A DNA stretch of 64,000 bases from Flavobacterium xinjiangense (lineage in GTDB: Bacteria > Bacteroidota > Bacteroidia > Flavobacteriales > Flavobacteriaceae), in contig NZ_FRCL01000010.1 of the NCBI RefSeq assembly GCF_900142885.1, positions 83,940-147,939 of the forward strand, read 5' to 3'. The notes beneath the pieces were generated by a model, which ran no database searches, had not been told where the DNA came from, and saw nothing but the letters and a program-made list of their open reading frames with translations. Made by a program: the position numbers and the translations under genes. Below, in pieces: positions 45,354 through 53,442 of the stretch. Position 1 is the first letter of the stretch. The number at the start of each line of letters is the position of its first letter.

Positions 45354-46034
45354 GTCAATCCGTTTAAATTATTTACTGTAAAATTAAATTATTTTTCCCA
45401 TAATATCTACTCCATTTCATATAAGGTCTCGGTAATCATTCTCTGATATAATAAGCAAAAAATGTTAAAAAACCAAAATAAAACCAGGAAATATTTGCCG
45501 TAAATCAAAATATTTATTAATTTTAATCATTGCTAATCAATGTTGTACGTATTATTTTAATCTGATTTAGCATTTTATTTTCACTGAATTATTAACTTAA
45601 AAAATGACTGTTTGAACACAATTAAAAATTTTGTCGCTCCTTTTTCTTTGGTAATAAATTATAAAAATATTTTTAAAACCTCGAATAATGAGCAATTTAA
45701 AAGAGCATTTGTCCCAATAGCAGAAAAATAAAATTTACACCTACGGTTAAAAAATAGATTATCGTCCTCGCTCATTGCAAAGGTTGAGCACAACAAAAAT
45801 TAATGAGAGAACAAATCTTCTGAAAAATACAAAACCAACGGCTTTTATGTAAAATTGAATGTAAGCTAAAAAGTAAATGTTTGGACATTTAAAGGCAAAC
45901 CACATTTATTAAAGCAAATGGAACTTTATTCAACATGCCAATAGTTTATACTATTAAATTTTCAAGTGAATAAATATACTTTAATAATGAAATTTAGATT
46001 ATTTTACTACTATTTTAAATTTATGAAACAGTAG
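45354..46034. other. Long non-coding gap between cvfB and menB
   Basis: About 680 bp without a convincing coding frame on either strand. On the minus strand a possible -7 box (CAACCTTTG) lies near 45779-45787, which would start a transcript about 430 bases before menB: either a long menB leader or a small RNA. No clear riboswitch fold, repeat or tRNA was recognised. Confidence 0.5.
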
Positions 46035-46040
46035 TAAAAA

Positions 46041-46077
46041 GAGAAAGACTAACCGTTACGATTAGTCTTTCTTTTTT
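46041..46077 (-). terminator. Hairpin terminator after cvfB
   Basis: Inverted repeat AGAAAGACTAA / TTAGTCTTTCT with a 9-base loop. It abuts the cvfB stop codon and has T-rich flanks on both strands, so it may also stop rightward transcripts. Confidence 0.82.
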
Positions 46078-46932
46078 TTATTCCTTAACCAAGTAAATTC
46101 CGTCTTCCTTGATTTCTATTAATTTCTCTCGGTACAAAGCACCAATCGCTTTCTTGAAGGTTTTCTTACTCATCTTCAAAACCGTTTTAATGTCTTCCGG
46201 ATGTGAATTATCAGTCAAACGCAAGAACCCCCTGCTGGCTCTTAATTCATCTAGAATTTTCTCCGCATTCGGTTCGATGCTTTGATACCCCTGAACCTGT
46301 AATGCCACATCAATTTTATTGTCAGGACGAATCGTTTTGATATATCCTCGCATACGGTCTCCCGTACGAATTGCATCATCGTACACCTCATCCTTATACA
46401 ACAAGCCTTTGTGCCTCTCGTTGATAATAACGTTAATCCCTAACTCAGTGATATGAGAAACGATTAAATCTACCTCTTCTCCTTTTTCAACTGTTAGGTG
46501 GTCATTTTTTAAAAACTGATTCAATTTATTGGAAGCCACCAAGCGCTTGGTTTGTTCATCCATATAAAGATAAACCAAGTAGCGTTTTCCTTTTTCCATA
46601 GGACGCGCCTGCTCTTTAAAGGGAACCAAAATATCTTTTTCCATTCCCCAATCCATAAAAGCACCAATCTGGTTGGTATAATTCACACGCAAAAGTGCAA
46701 ATTCATTCAATAATATATAAGGTTCTAATGTGGTAGCAACGGGTCTTTCTTCATGGTCTAAGTATACGAAAACTATTAACTCCTCACCTATTTCAAATTC
46801 GTTTGGTACGTATTTGTTTGGCAAAAGAATATCATGTATTCCCTCCGGATCTTTTTCTGGATTCCCCAGAAACAAACCCACTTTGGTATCGCGTAAAATG
46901 GTAAGCGTATTGTATTTTCCTATTTCAATCAT
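46078..46932 (-). CDS. CvfB-type S1 RNA-binding protein
   Basis: 284 residues, standard CvfB length. Three to four S1-like OB domains are seen: IGKYNTLTILRDTKVGLFLG at the start, RVNYTNQIGAFMDWGMEKDILVP in the middle, and LIVSHITELGINVIINERHKGLLY. A C-terminal winged helix (about 225-280, MSKKTFKKAIGALYREKLIEI) follows. CvfB proteins bind RNA; in Staphylococcus they influence virulence gene expression. In Flavobacterium the targets are unknown. Confidence 0.92.
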   Translation of the reverse strand: MIEIGKYNTLTILRDTKVGLFLGNPEKDPEGIHDILLPNKYVPNEFEIGEELIVFVYLDHEERPVATTLEPYILLNEFALLRVNYTNQIGAFMDWGMEKDILVPFKEQARPMEKGKRYLVYLYMDEQTKRLVASNKLNQFLKNDHLTVEKGEEVDLIVSHITELGINVIINERHKGLLYKDEVYDDAIRTGDRMRGYIKTIRPDNKIDVALQVQGYQSIEPNAEKILDELRASRGFLRLTDNSHPEDIKTVLKMSKKTFKKAIGALYREKLIEIKEDGIYLVKE

Positions 46933-47067
46933 TTTCTTTCAATTTCTAAAGCGCAAAGGTACGAAGTTTGAAAATAGTAAATTAAGAAACCGTCCACAAA
47001 AAAATAAAGCCTAAATCCGACGATTATTTTCTTTTTTTGGAGCATAACTTACCGCTTTTTTCATCAC

Positions 47068-47137
47068 GAGTTGTCCCGCTGTCCACAGTATCCACGCCCA
47101 AAAGCTTGGGATACTTGCTTCCATCGGGGCTAGATTA
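47068..47137 (-). repeat. Flavobacterium-type intergenic palindromic repeat, copy 2
   Basis: Read on the minus strand: CTAGCCCCGATGGAAGCAAG, a hairpin GTATCC / GGATAC, then TGTGGACAGCGGGACAA. The outer blocks match copy 1 at 40517-40597 in order and spacing; the hairpin differs. It occupies part of the 307-bp gap before the M28 peptidase gene. Confidence 0.72.
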
Positions 47138-47189
47138 GGACGTTTTGTTTTTCAGATGAACAGATCCTAAAATTTAATTTCATACATAA

Positions 47190-47215
47190 TTTCGTTTTCT
47201 TTTTACCTAACTTTG
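47190..47215 (+). promoter_or_regulatory. Probable Bacteroidetes promoter of the M28 peptidase gene
   Basis: A perfect -7 box TAACTTTG at 47208-47215, with a TTTCG sequence about 17 bases upstream as a weak -33 box. It lies 24 bp before the ATG at 47240. Confidence 0.5.
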
Positions 47216-47239
47216 AGAAAACTAAAATAATTCCTATTA

Positions 47240-48592
47240 ATGAAACCTACCGCAATTCTTAATCTTTTCCTACTCTTATTAATTTCTCATAACAATTACG
47301 CACAAACCACAATCGACGATCCAGAAATTAAAAAAATGGTTGCCGAAGTAAAAGCTGAAAATCTGGAATCAACAGTACGCAAATTAGCTTCTTTTGGAAC
47401 CCGACATACTTTAAGCGACACCAAAAGCAATACACGAGGTATCGGCGCGGCGCAACGCTGGGTAAAGTCTGAATTTGATAAATATGTGTTAGAATCTGGT
47501 GGACGACTTTCGGCAACTATTGATTACTTCATGATTAAAGCCGATGGAAAACGTATTGCAACTGACAGTCAACTCGGTAATGTAATGGCAACATTAAAAG
47601 GTACAGATCCAACTGATGATCGCGTTTTAATTATTAGCGGCCATTTAGACTCCCGCGCCACTGATGTTATGGATACTAAATCTGATGCGCCGGGTGCTAA
47701 TGACGATGCTTCAGGAGTAGCCGCAATGATGGAACTATCAAGGATAATGAGCAAAAGAGAATTTCCTTTCACTTTGATTTTTGTGGCAGTAACCGGTGAA
47801 GAACAAGGATTATATGGAGCAAAACACTTGGCCGATGTTGCCAAAGAATCAAAATGGAATGTAATTGCGATGATCAATAACGATATGATTGGAAACAGTC
47901 TGTCGAGCGGTACTAATTTAAGAGACAATACTAAAGTTAGGGTTTTTAGCGAAACGATTCCCTATCTAGAAACGGAAGCTGAAGCCAAAATGCGCAAAGC
48001 TACCAATCGCGATAACGACAGTCCATCGAGACAATTAGCCCGTTACATCAAAACAGTTACCAATCAATACGTGGAGCAATTAGACATTAATTTAGTATAC
48101 AGAAATGACCGATTTTTACGTGGAGGAGATCATACTCCGTTTAGCCAAAATGGATTCACTGCAATTCGTTTTTGCGAAAGAAATGAAAACTACAATCAAC
48201 AACATCAAAATCTAAGAACAGAAAATAACATAAAATACGGCGATCTTCCCGAATTTATGGATTTTGAATATTTGAGAAAAATAACGTGTTCCAACTTGGC
48301 AACTTTCAGCAATCTAGCTTGGTCTCCAAAAGCTCCAACAAACGTAGGAATCGAAGTAAAAGACCTGACTAATTTTTCCACTTTGGTTTGGAATGCTCCG
48401 GAAGGAAAGCCTGTTTATGGTTACAACATACTGATTAGAGAAACGGCAACGCCACACTGGGAAAAAGCAATTTTTATTAAAGATCTAAAATCCGAAATTC
48501 CCTATTCTAAAGATAATTATTTCTTCGCTGTACAAGCAGTTGATGAATTAGGTCATTCCAGCTTACCTGTTTTCCCGATTCCAATTCGTTAA
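47240..48592 (+). CDS. Secreted M28-family zinc aminopeptidase
   Basis: 450 residues with a signal peptide (about 1-21, ending NYAQ). The M28 peptidase domain has the co-catalytic zinc ligands in order: SGHLDSRATD (His and Asp), PGANDDASGV (bridging Asp), VTGEEQGLYG (catalytic and metal Glu), NNDMIG (Asp) and GGDHTPFSQNG (His). The C-terminal 90 residues form a fibronectin type III-like beta-sandwich (VGIEVKDLTNFSTLVWNAPE). It probably trims peptides in the periplasm or outside the cell. A terminator follows. Confidence 0.92.
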   Translation: MKPTAILNLFLLLLISHNNYAQTTIDDPEIKKMVAEVKAENLESTVRKLASFGTRHTLSDTKSNTRGIGAAQRWVKSEFDKYVLESGGRLSATIDYFMIKADGKRIATDSQLGNVMATLKGTDPTDDRVLIISGHLDSRATDVMDTKSDAPGANDDASGVAAMMELSRIMSKREFPFTLIFVAVTGEEQGLYGAKHLADVAKESKWNVIAMINNDMIGNSLSSGTNLRDNTKVRVFSETIPYLETEAEAKMRKATNRDNDSPSRQLARYIKTVTNQYVEQLDINLVYRNDRFLRGGDHTPFSQNGFTAIRFCERNENYNQQHQNLRTENNIKYGDLPEFMDFEYLRKITCSNLATFSNLAWSPKAPTNVGIEVKDLTNFSTLVWNAPEGKPVYGYNILIRETATPHWEKAIFIKDLKSEIPYSKDNYFFAVQAVDELGHSSLPVFPIPIR

Positions 48593-48684
48593 GACACCAG
48601 AAGATTTTGAAGCATTAAGACATTTATAAGATTAAGTGTTTCTAAATGAATCTTAATTTCTTAATGATTCAATTTACCATTAAC

Positions 48685-48717
48685 AAAAAAGCGTTTGCCT
48701 AGGCAAACGCTTTTTTT
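48685..48717. terminator. Bidirectional terminator between M28 gene and DUF2853 gene
   Basis: Perfect palindrome with arms AAAGCGTTTGCCT / AGGCAAACGCTTT, flanked by A6 on the left and T7 on the right. It serves both convergent genes. Confidence 0.93.
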
Positions 48718-48742
48718 ATGGGCACTATTTACAAATTAATCG

Positions 48743-49084
48743 TTAATTGTAAACACTCTCTTTTTTGAAGTGAACAGTCAATAAATAATAAATCACTGCT
48801 CTATATTTATTAGCGTTTGAACGACCATACTTTTCAATAACTGCATCTATTCCTGCATCTAAATTTGGTCCGTCTGCAAGACCTAATTTCTTGATTAGGA
48901 AATTGTTTTTTACCGTATCTAATTCTGATTGCTGACTTCCGGCCACTGTCGCTGAATCCTTGTTATAAATAGAAGGTCCGCAGCCAATAGTAACTTTTGT
49001 CAACAAATCCATATCAGGAGTAACGCCACATTTGTCTTTCAAATCAGCGGCATACTTTACAATTAATTCTTCTCTTGCACTCAT
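48743..49084 (-). CDS. DUF2853-family protein
   Basis: 113 residues. It matches the DUF2853 group of small helical proteins in its start (EELIVKYAADLKDKCGVTPD), middle (GCGPSIYNKDSATVAGSQQSELDTVKNNFLIKKLG) and end (KYRAVIYYLLTVHF). Function unknown. It lies downstream of menD on the same strand, 100 bp away. Confidence 0.88.
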   Translation of the reverse strand: MSAREELIVKYAADLKDKCGVTPDMDLLTKVTIGCGPSIYNKDSATVAGSQQSELDTVKNNFLIKKLGLADGPNLDAGIDAVIEKYGRSNANKYRAVIYYLLTVHFKKESVYN

Positions 49085-49184
49085 AAATAAAGGTTTAATA
49101 GTTCGTTATTTTTTTTAACTCACTCAAATTTAAACATTTATTTATAACAGCAATGTTTTTTTGATAAAAATATACACTTGCAGA

Positions 49185-50858
49185 TTATATTAATTCTTCA
49201 AAATATTGTAATAAAATTCGGTCGTTATCTAATGTTGGCGTAAAAATTTCCAGAATACTTGGTCTGTCACTTTGATTGTACAAAGCAGTCAAACTGGTTT
49301 CTAAACTCCCTTCATCACTTGCGATACTATAATCAAAACCATACATTTTAGCTAGATGTTCTGCAGTTAAACAATGTGACGTTTCAAAAAAAGTATTAAA
49401 AACAGGCGTTTCTTCATGGCCCGGCAAAATTCTAAAAATACCACCGCCGCCGTTATTAATCAAAATGATTTTGAAATTTTTCGGTATATATTGGTTCCAA
49501 AGAGCATTACTGTCATATAAAAAACCGATATCCCCTGTTATAAAAACAGTCTGTTTTTCATCTCGTCCAAATGACGAGACAGCCGCACCAATAGCTGTTG
49601 ATGTACTTCCGTCAATACCACTAGTGCCGCGATTGCAATATACATCAATCGACGGATGGATGTCTATTAATTGCGCATATCGAATGGCCGAACTGTTGCT
49701 GATTTGCAATTGACTATTTATTGGCAATCCTTTAATCACTTTCTCGAAAACTACGAAATCAGAAAAAGGAATTTTAGATAAATAAGCTCTGTGTTTCTCT
49801 TTTCGCGACGTTTGAACTGCATCCATTTTGATAAAATAGTCACTTTTGATTGCAGTAGTCAAAGGCAAAAAAGCTTCAAAGAACGAATTCGGATTAACAT
49901 TAAAATGCTTTGTCAATGCTCCAAAAGTATCATACGCTCTCAAAGTATCTATGTGCCAATGGTGTTTAGGCTTATACTTTCGTAAAAAAGCTTTGATACG
50001 CTTAGAAACAATCATTCCACCAAAAGTCACCAAAATTTCCGGACTAAAAGTCTCAAAATCATCTGACTTGAAAGGCGTAATTATCGTGTCAATGTTATTT
50101 ATAAAATTGGGATGATGCAAATTTGACGTGGTCTCTGTCATCACGACAACCGACTGATCGTCTGCCAGAAAATGGATTGTTTTATCAGAAATCATATCGG
50201 GGTCATTTACCCCAACAAGAATCATTTTCCGAGTTGAAGTGTTCCAAATAGAAGCGAATTCAGATAAATTTTCGATTGCAGGCAATGGATTCAAATTAGC
50301 AAAAGCATTCACCATTATATCAATGGATAGCTCTGAAACTGTTTCATACAAAGGCTCCTCAAAAGGTGCATTAATATGAACCGGTCCTTTTTCATTCAAA
50401 GCAATATCAATTGCCTCGTTTATTTTATAATCCTTTTCTTTTGAAACAACTTCGTTTAAATTGGCATTATACAAAGAATGATTGGCAAATACATTTTCCT
50501 GACGAATCGTTTGCCCATCACCAATATCAATTTTGCTTTGTGGTCGATCAGCAGAAATCACGATCAAAGGAATCTGGCTGTAAAAAGCTTCCGCGAAAGC
50601 AGGATAATAATTAAGTAATGCAGAACCTGATGTACAAACTAAAGCCACAGGTTGTTTTGTTTGCTGAGCAATTCCCAGTGCAAAAAAAGCGGCACATCGC
50701 TCATCGGCGATACTATAACACTGAAAAGCTGGATTGTTTACAAAACCTATTGTTAAAGGGGCATTTCGAGAACCCGGAGAAATTATGATGGTGGTAACTC
50801 CTTTGGCTAAACAAATCTGAATAATGCTTTGTGCTAAAGGTATTTTGGGGTAAATCAT
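49185..50858 (-). CDS. menD: 2-Succinyl-5-enolpyruvyl-6-hydroxy-3-cyclohexene-1-carboxylate synthase
   Basis: 557 residues, ThDP-dependent enzyme of standard length. N-terminal ISPGSRNAPLTIGF is the MenD signature, VCTSGSALLNYYPAFAEA and ISADRP follow, and the ThDP/Mg motif is GDIGFLYDSNALW with INNGGGGIFRILPG downstream. It joins isochorismate and 2-oxoglutarate to form SEPHCHC. menF (isochorismate synthase) is not present beside it in this window. Upstream, toward 50880, tandem AACTTTGT motifs on the minus strand could act as -7 boxes. Confidence 0.95.
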   Translation of the reverse strand: MIYPKIPLAQSIIQICLAKGVTTIIISPGSRNAPLTIGFVNNPAFQCYSIADERCAAFFALGIAQQTKQPVALVCTSGSALLNYYPAFAEAFYSQIPLIVISADRPQSKIDIGDGQTIRQENVFANHSLYNANLNEVVSKEKDYKINEAIDIALNEKGPVHINAPFEEPLYETVSELSIDIMVNAFANLNPLPAIENLSEFASIWNTSTRKMILVGVNDPDMISDKTIHFLADDQSVVVMTETTSNLHHPNFINNIDTIITPFKSDDFETFSPEILVTFGGMIVSKRIKAFLRKYKPKHHWHIDTLRAYDTFGALTKHFNVNPNSFFEAFLPLTTAIKSDYFIKMDAVQTSRKEKHRAYLSKIPFSDFVVFEKVIKGLPINSQLQISNSSAIRYAQLIDIHPSIDVYCNRGTSGIDGSTSTAIGAAVSSFGRDEKQTVFITGDIGFLYDSNALWNQYIPKNFKIILINNGGGGIFRILPGHEETPVFNTFFETSHCLTAEHLAKMYGFDYSIASDEGSLETSLTALYNQSDRPSILEIFTPTLDNDRILLQYFEELI

Positions 50859-50954
50859 TTGATAAATTTTCTATGTTACAAAGTTACAAAGTTGTAATCC
50901 TTTTTCCTTTAGTTTCAGTTGATTTTTCTTAATTTTGGAGTAAAATTATTTATA

Positions 50955-51452
50955 ATGGAAATCAAGGTAAGACCGGCTGTTTTTGCTGATATTGATACAA
51001 TATTGGAAATCGTGAATCATCAAATACTTAATAGCACTTCTAATTATGATTACGAGCCGCATGATTTTGAAACCCAGAAAGCATGGTTTGAAGAGAAACA
51101 AAAATCCAATCAACCGGTAATTGTCGCTGAATTTGAAAACGGAACCATTGGATATGCTACTTATGGTTCTTTTCGTCATAAAACAGGCTACCGTTTTACA
51201 GTCGAACATTCTGTGTATGTTGCAGAAGAATTTTTGGGAAAAGGTATCGGAAAATTATTATTGGGCGAACTGATCAAATTGGCAAAAGGACAAGGTTATC
51301 ATACTATGATTGGCGTTATTGATGCTGAAAACAAAGGTAGTATCGCTTTTCACGAAAAATATGGATTCGAAACTGTAGGCATTATTAAAGAATCGGGATA
51401 TAAATTTGACCGTTGGCTCAGTTCCGTTTTCATGCAATTGATTCTAGAGTAA
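50955..51452 (+). CDS. GNAT N-acetyltransferase (phosphinothricin acetyltransferase-like)
   Basis: 165 residues from the ATG at 50955; the in-frame TTG at 50919 lies too close to the putative -7 box TAATTTTG (50930-50937). The GNAT fold is clear: VRPAVFADIDTILEIVNHQI at the start, TVEHSVYVAEEFLGKGIGKLLLGELI with the acetyl-CoA loop, and NKGSIAFHEKYGFETVG. This subgroup (PAT/YwnH-like) acetylates amino acid analogues such as methionine sulfoximine or phosphinothricin. The true substrate is unknown. Confidence 0.88.
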   Translation: MEIKVRPAVFADIDTILEIVNHQILNSTSNYDYEPHDFETQKAWFEEKQKSNQPVIVAEFENGTIGYATYGSFRHKTGYRFTVEHSVYVAEEFLGKGIGKLLLGELIKLAKGQGYHTMIGVIDAENKGSIAFHEKYGFETVGIIKESGYKFDRWLSSVFMQLILE

Positions 51453-51568
51453 ATTAATTTGTGCGACTTATATGATATTTTGGTTCATTTTCTACTATGT
51501 TCGACTTTAAAAACTTTATGACTTTAAGACTTGAGACTTTATAGTATATTTGCACCTTTACAAATATT

Positions 51569-52519
51569 ATGGATTACACATTGCTTTCTTCTCCTTTACA
51601 AGGATTTACTGACTTTCGCTTTAGAAATGCCCAAAACAAAATTTTTGGAGGAATTGACACCTTTTATTCCCCTTATATTCGTCTAAACGGAAAAATGGTT
51701 ATTAAACCATCTTATGAACGCGACCTTCTTCCTGAAAACAATCTTGAATTAGAAGTTATTCCGCAAGTAATAACGAACGATGCCGATGAATTTTTATTTG
51801 TGGCCAAATATGTTCGAGAATTGGGTTACAAGGAATTAAACTGGAATTTAGGCTGTCCTTATCCAATGGTGACCAAGTCTGGTATGGGTTCCGGTTTAAT
51901 AAGCAATCCCGATAAAATCAATACTATTCTTCACAGAGCACATTCTGAATCGGATATTCTTGTCTCTATGAAAATGCGATTGGGTTATGAAAACAGCGAG
52001 GAAATCCTTGATGTTTTACCTATTTTAGACACCTACCCTATTAAGAATATTGCAATTCATGCGCGCATTGGGAAGCAATTGTATAAAGGTGGTGTAAACT
52101 TAGATGCGTTCCAGCTTTGTGTTGACAACACGAAACATAAACTGTATTACAATGGAGATATAACCTCCGTGGCTAAATTTCGTGAAATGCAAGAACGCTT
52201 TCCTTCTATAGACCACTGGATGATTGGAAGAGGATTAATTTCAGATCCTTTCTTACCGAGTATGATTAGAAACAATACTTTAGAATATCCAGAAAATAAA
52301 ATTGAATTATTCTGTGCGTTTCATGATACTTTGTATGCTATTTATAGTGAGTCATTGTCAGGATCAACGCATATTTTACTGAAGATGTATCATTTGTGGG
52401 AATATTTTTCGGCTACGTTTTCAAATCCACATAAAGTATTAAAGAAAATAAAAAAAGCGCAAAGCATCCGGAATTACGAAGCTGCAGTAGCTGAAATTTT
52501 CAAAAACGAAAAATTCTAA
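51569..52519 (+). CDS. tRNA-dihydrouridine synthase family protein
   Basis: 316 residues, FMN-dependent TIM barrel. It starts with LLSSPLQGFTDFRFRN and has the catalytic Cys96 in NLGCPYPMVTKSGMGSGL, the KMRLGYEN motif, IHARIGKQLYKG and WMIGRGLISDP. The size and SSPLQGFTD start look like the DusC/short Dus group. It reduces uridines in tRNA with NADPH. A perfect TATATTTG -7 box lies at 51545-51552, 17 bp before the ATG. Confidence 0.92.
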   Translation: MDYTLLSSPLQGFTDFRFRNAQNKIFGGIDTFYSPYIRLNGKMVIKPSYERDLLPENNLELEVIPQVITNDADEFLFVAKYVRELGYKELNWNLGCPYPMVTKSGMGSGLISNPDKINTILHRAHSESDILVSMKMRLGYENSEEILDVLPILDTYPIKNIAIHARIGKQLYKGGVNLDAFQLCVDNTKHKLYYNGDITSVAKFREMQERFPSIDHWMIGRGLISDPFLPSMIRNNTLEYPENKIELFCAFHDTLYAIYSESLSGSTHILLKMYHLWEYFSATFSNPHKVLKKIKKAQSIRNYEAAVAEIFKNEKF

Positions 52520-52630
52520 AGGAAAAAATAACCATTAAGAAATTAAGAAAAATTAAGCGCTGATTCTTAATGTAACTTAATTTGTTAATGGTTCAAATTT
52601 TAGAAAATATTCGGCACTTACTCAAACCGC

Positions 52631-52670
52631 AAAAAAAAAGAGATTTCCATTTGACTGACAATCTCTTTTG
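52631..52670 (-). terminator. Rho-independent terminator after glutathione peroxidase gene
   Basis: On the minus strand AAAAGAGATT / AATCTCTTTT form a 10-bp stem with a 14-base loop, followed by a T-tract. It may also serve the convergent dihydrouridine synthase gene. Confidence 0.82.
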
Positions 52671-52711
52671 ATTATTTACTTAATAAAAAGTAGCAAATTA
52701 GCGGTAGAAAA

Positions 52712-53299
52712 TTATGCTTTGATCCAATTCAATACTTCTGGATCCGTTACTAATGTTCTTGGAGCAATCACTTTTTCTAATTCTCCTTTTTCGTTGATTA
52801 GGTATTTTTGAAAATTCCATTCTACTTGAGAATCTTGCAATCCGTTTTTAGATTTTTGAGTCAAAAACTGATATACTGCACACATATCGTCTCCCTTTAC
52901 AGAAACTTTGTCCATCATAGGAAATGTAACGCCATAATTCAATTGACAAAAAGTAGCAATTTCTTCATTCGTGCCTGGCTCTTGAGATGCAAAATTATTA
53001 GCTGGAAAACCTACAATCACAAATCCTTTGTCTTTATATTCTTTGTAGATGGCTTCAAGATCTTTGTATTGAGGAGTCAATCCGCATTTAGAAGCGGTAT
53101 TAACAATCATTACCTTTTTACCTTTAAGAGATGCAAAATCAAAAATCTTTCCAGATAAATCTTCAACTTTAAATTGATAAATAGTTTCCTTGGCCATAAC
53201 AGTATTACTTTTATTTAATTTCGTTTTTTTTGTTTGTGCCTGATTTTGACAACTAAAAAGAAACATGATAGAACATGTTAATAATAATAGATTTTTCAT
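52712..53299 (-). CDS. Glutathione peroxidase-family lipoprotein
   Basis: 195 residues from the ATG whose complement is at 53297-53299; upstream in-frame codons do not encode a signal peptide. The leader MKNLLLLTCSIMFLFSC ends in a lipobox with Cys17. The peroxidase domain has peroxidatic Cys72 in NTASKCGLT, the Gln motif GFPANNFASQEPG and WNFQKYL. Bacterial Cys-type enzymes of this family usually use thioredoxin. As a lipoprotein it would reduce peroxides in the envelope. Confidence 0.92.
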   Translation of the reverse strand: MKNLLLLTCSIMFLFSCQNQAQTKKTKLNKSNTVMAKETIYQFKVEDLSGKIFDFASLKGKKVMIVNTASKCGLTPQYKDLEAIYKEYKDKGFVIVGFPANNFASQEPGTNEEIATFCQLNYGVTFPMMDKVSVKGDDMCAVYQFLTQKSKNGLQDSQVEWNFQKYLINEKGELEKVIAPRTLVTDPEVLNWIKA

Positions 53300-53367
53300 A
53301 GTAATATTTTTTATAAAATTAAAACAATTAATTGTTCCTTGACAATTTATTTTCGCTAAACAAAAGT

Positions 53368-53409
53368 TAAAAACAAAGAAGCCTGATATCAAACAAAACA
53401 CCAGGCTTC
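53368..53409 (-). terminator. Terminator of the TonB-receptor operon
   Basis: On the minus strand the stem GAAGCCTG / CAGGCTTC with a 16-base loop is followed by a T-rich tract (TTTGTTTTT). It lies 34 bp after the receptor stop codon. Confidence 0.75.
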
Positions 53410-53442
53410 CAAACAAATAAACAACAAAACTTAATTATTATA

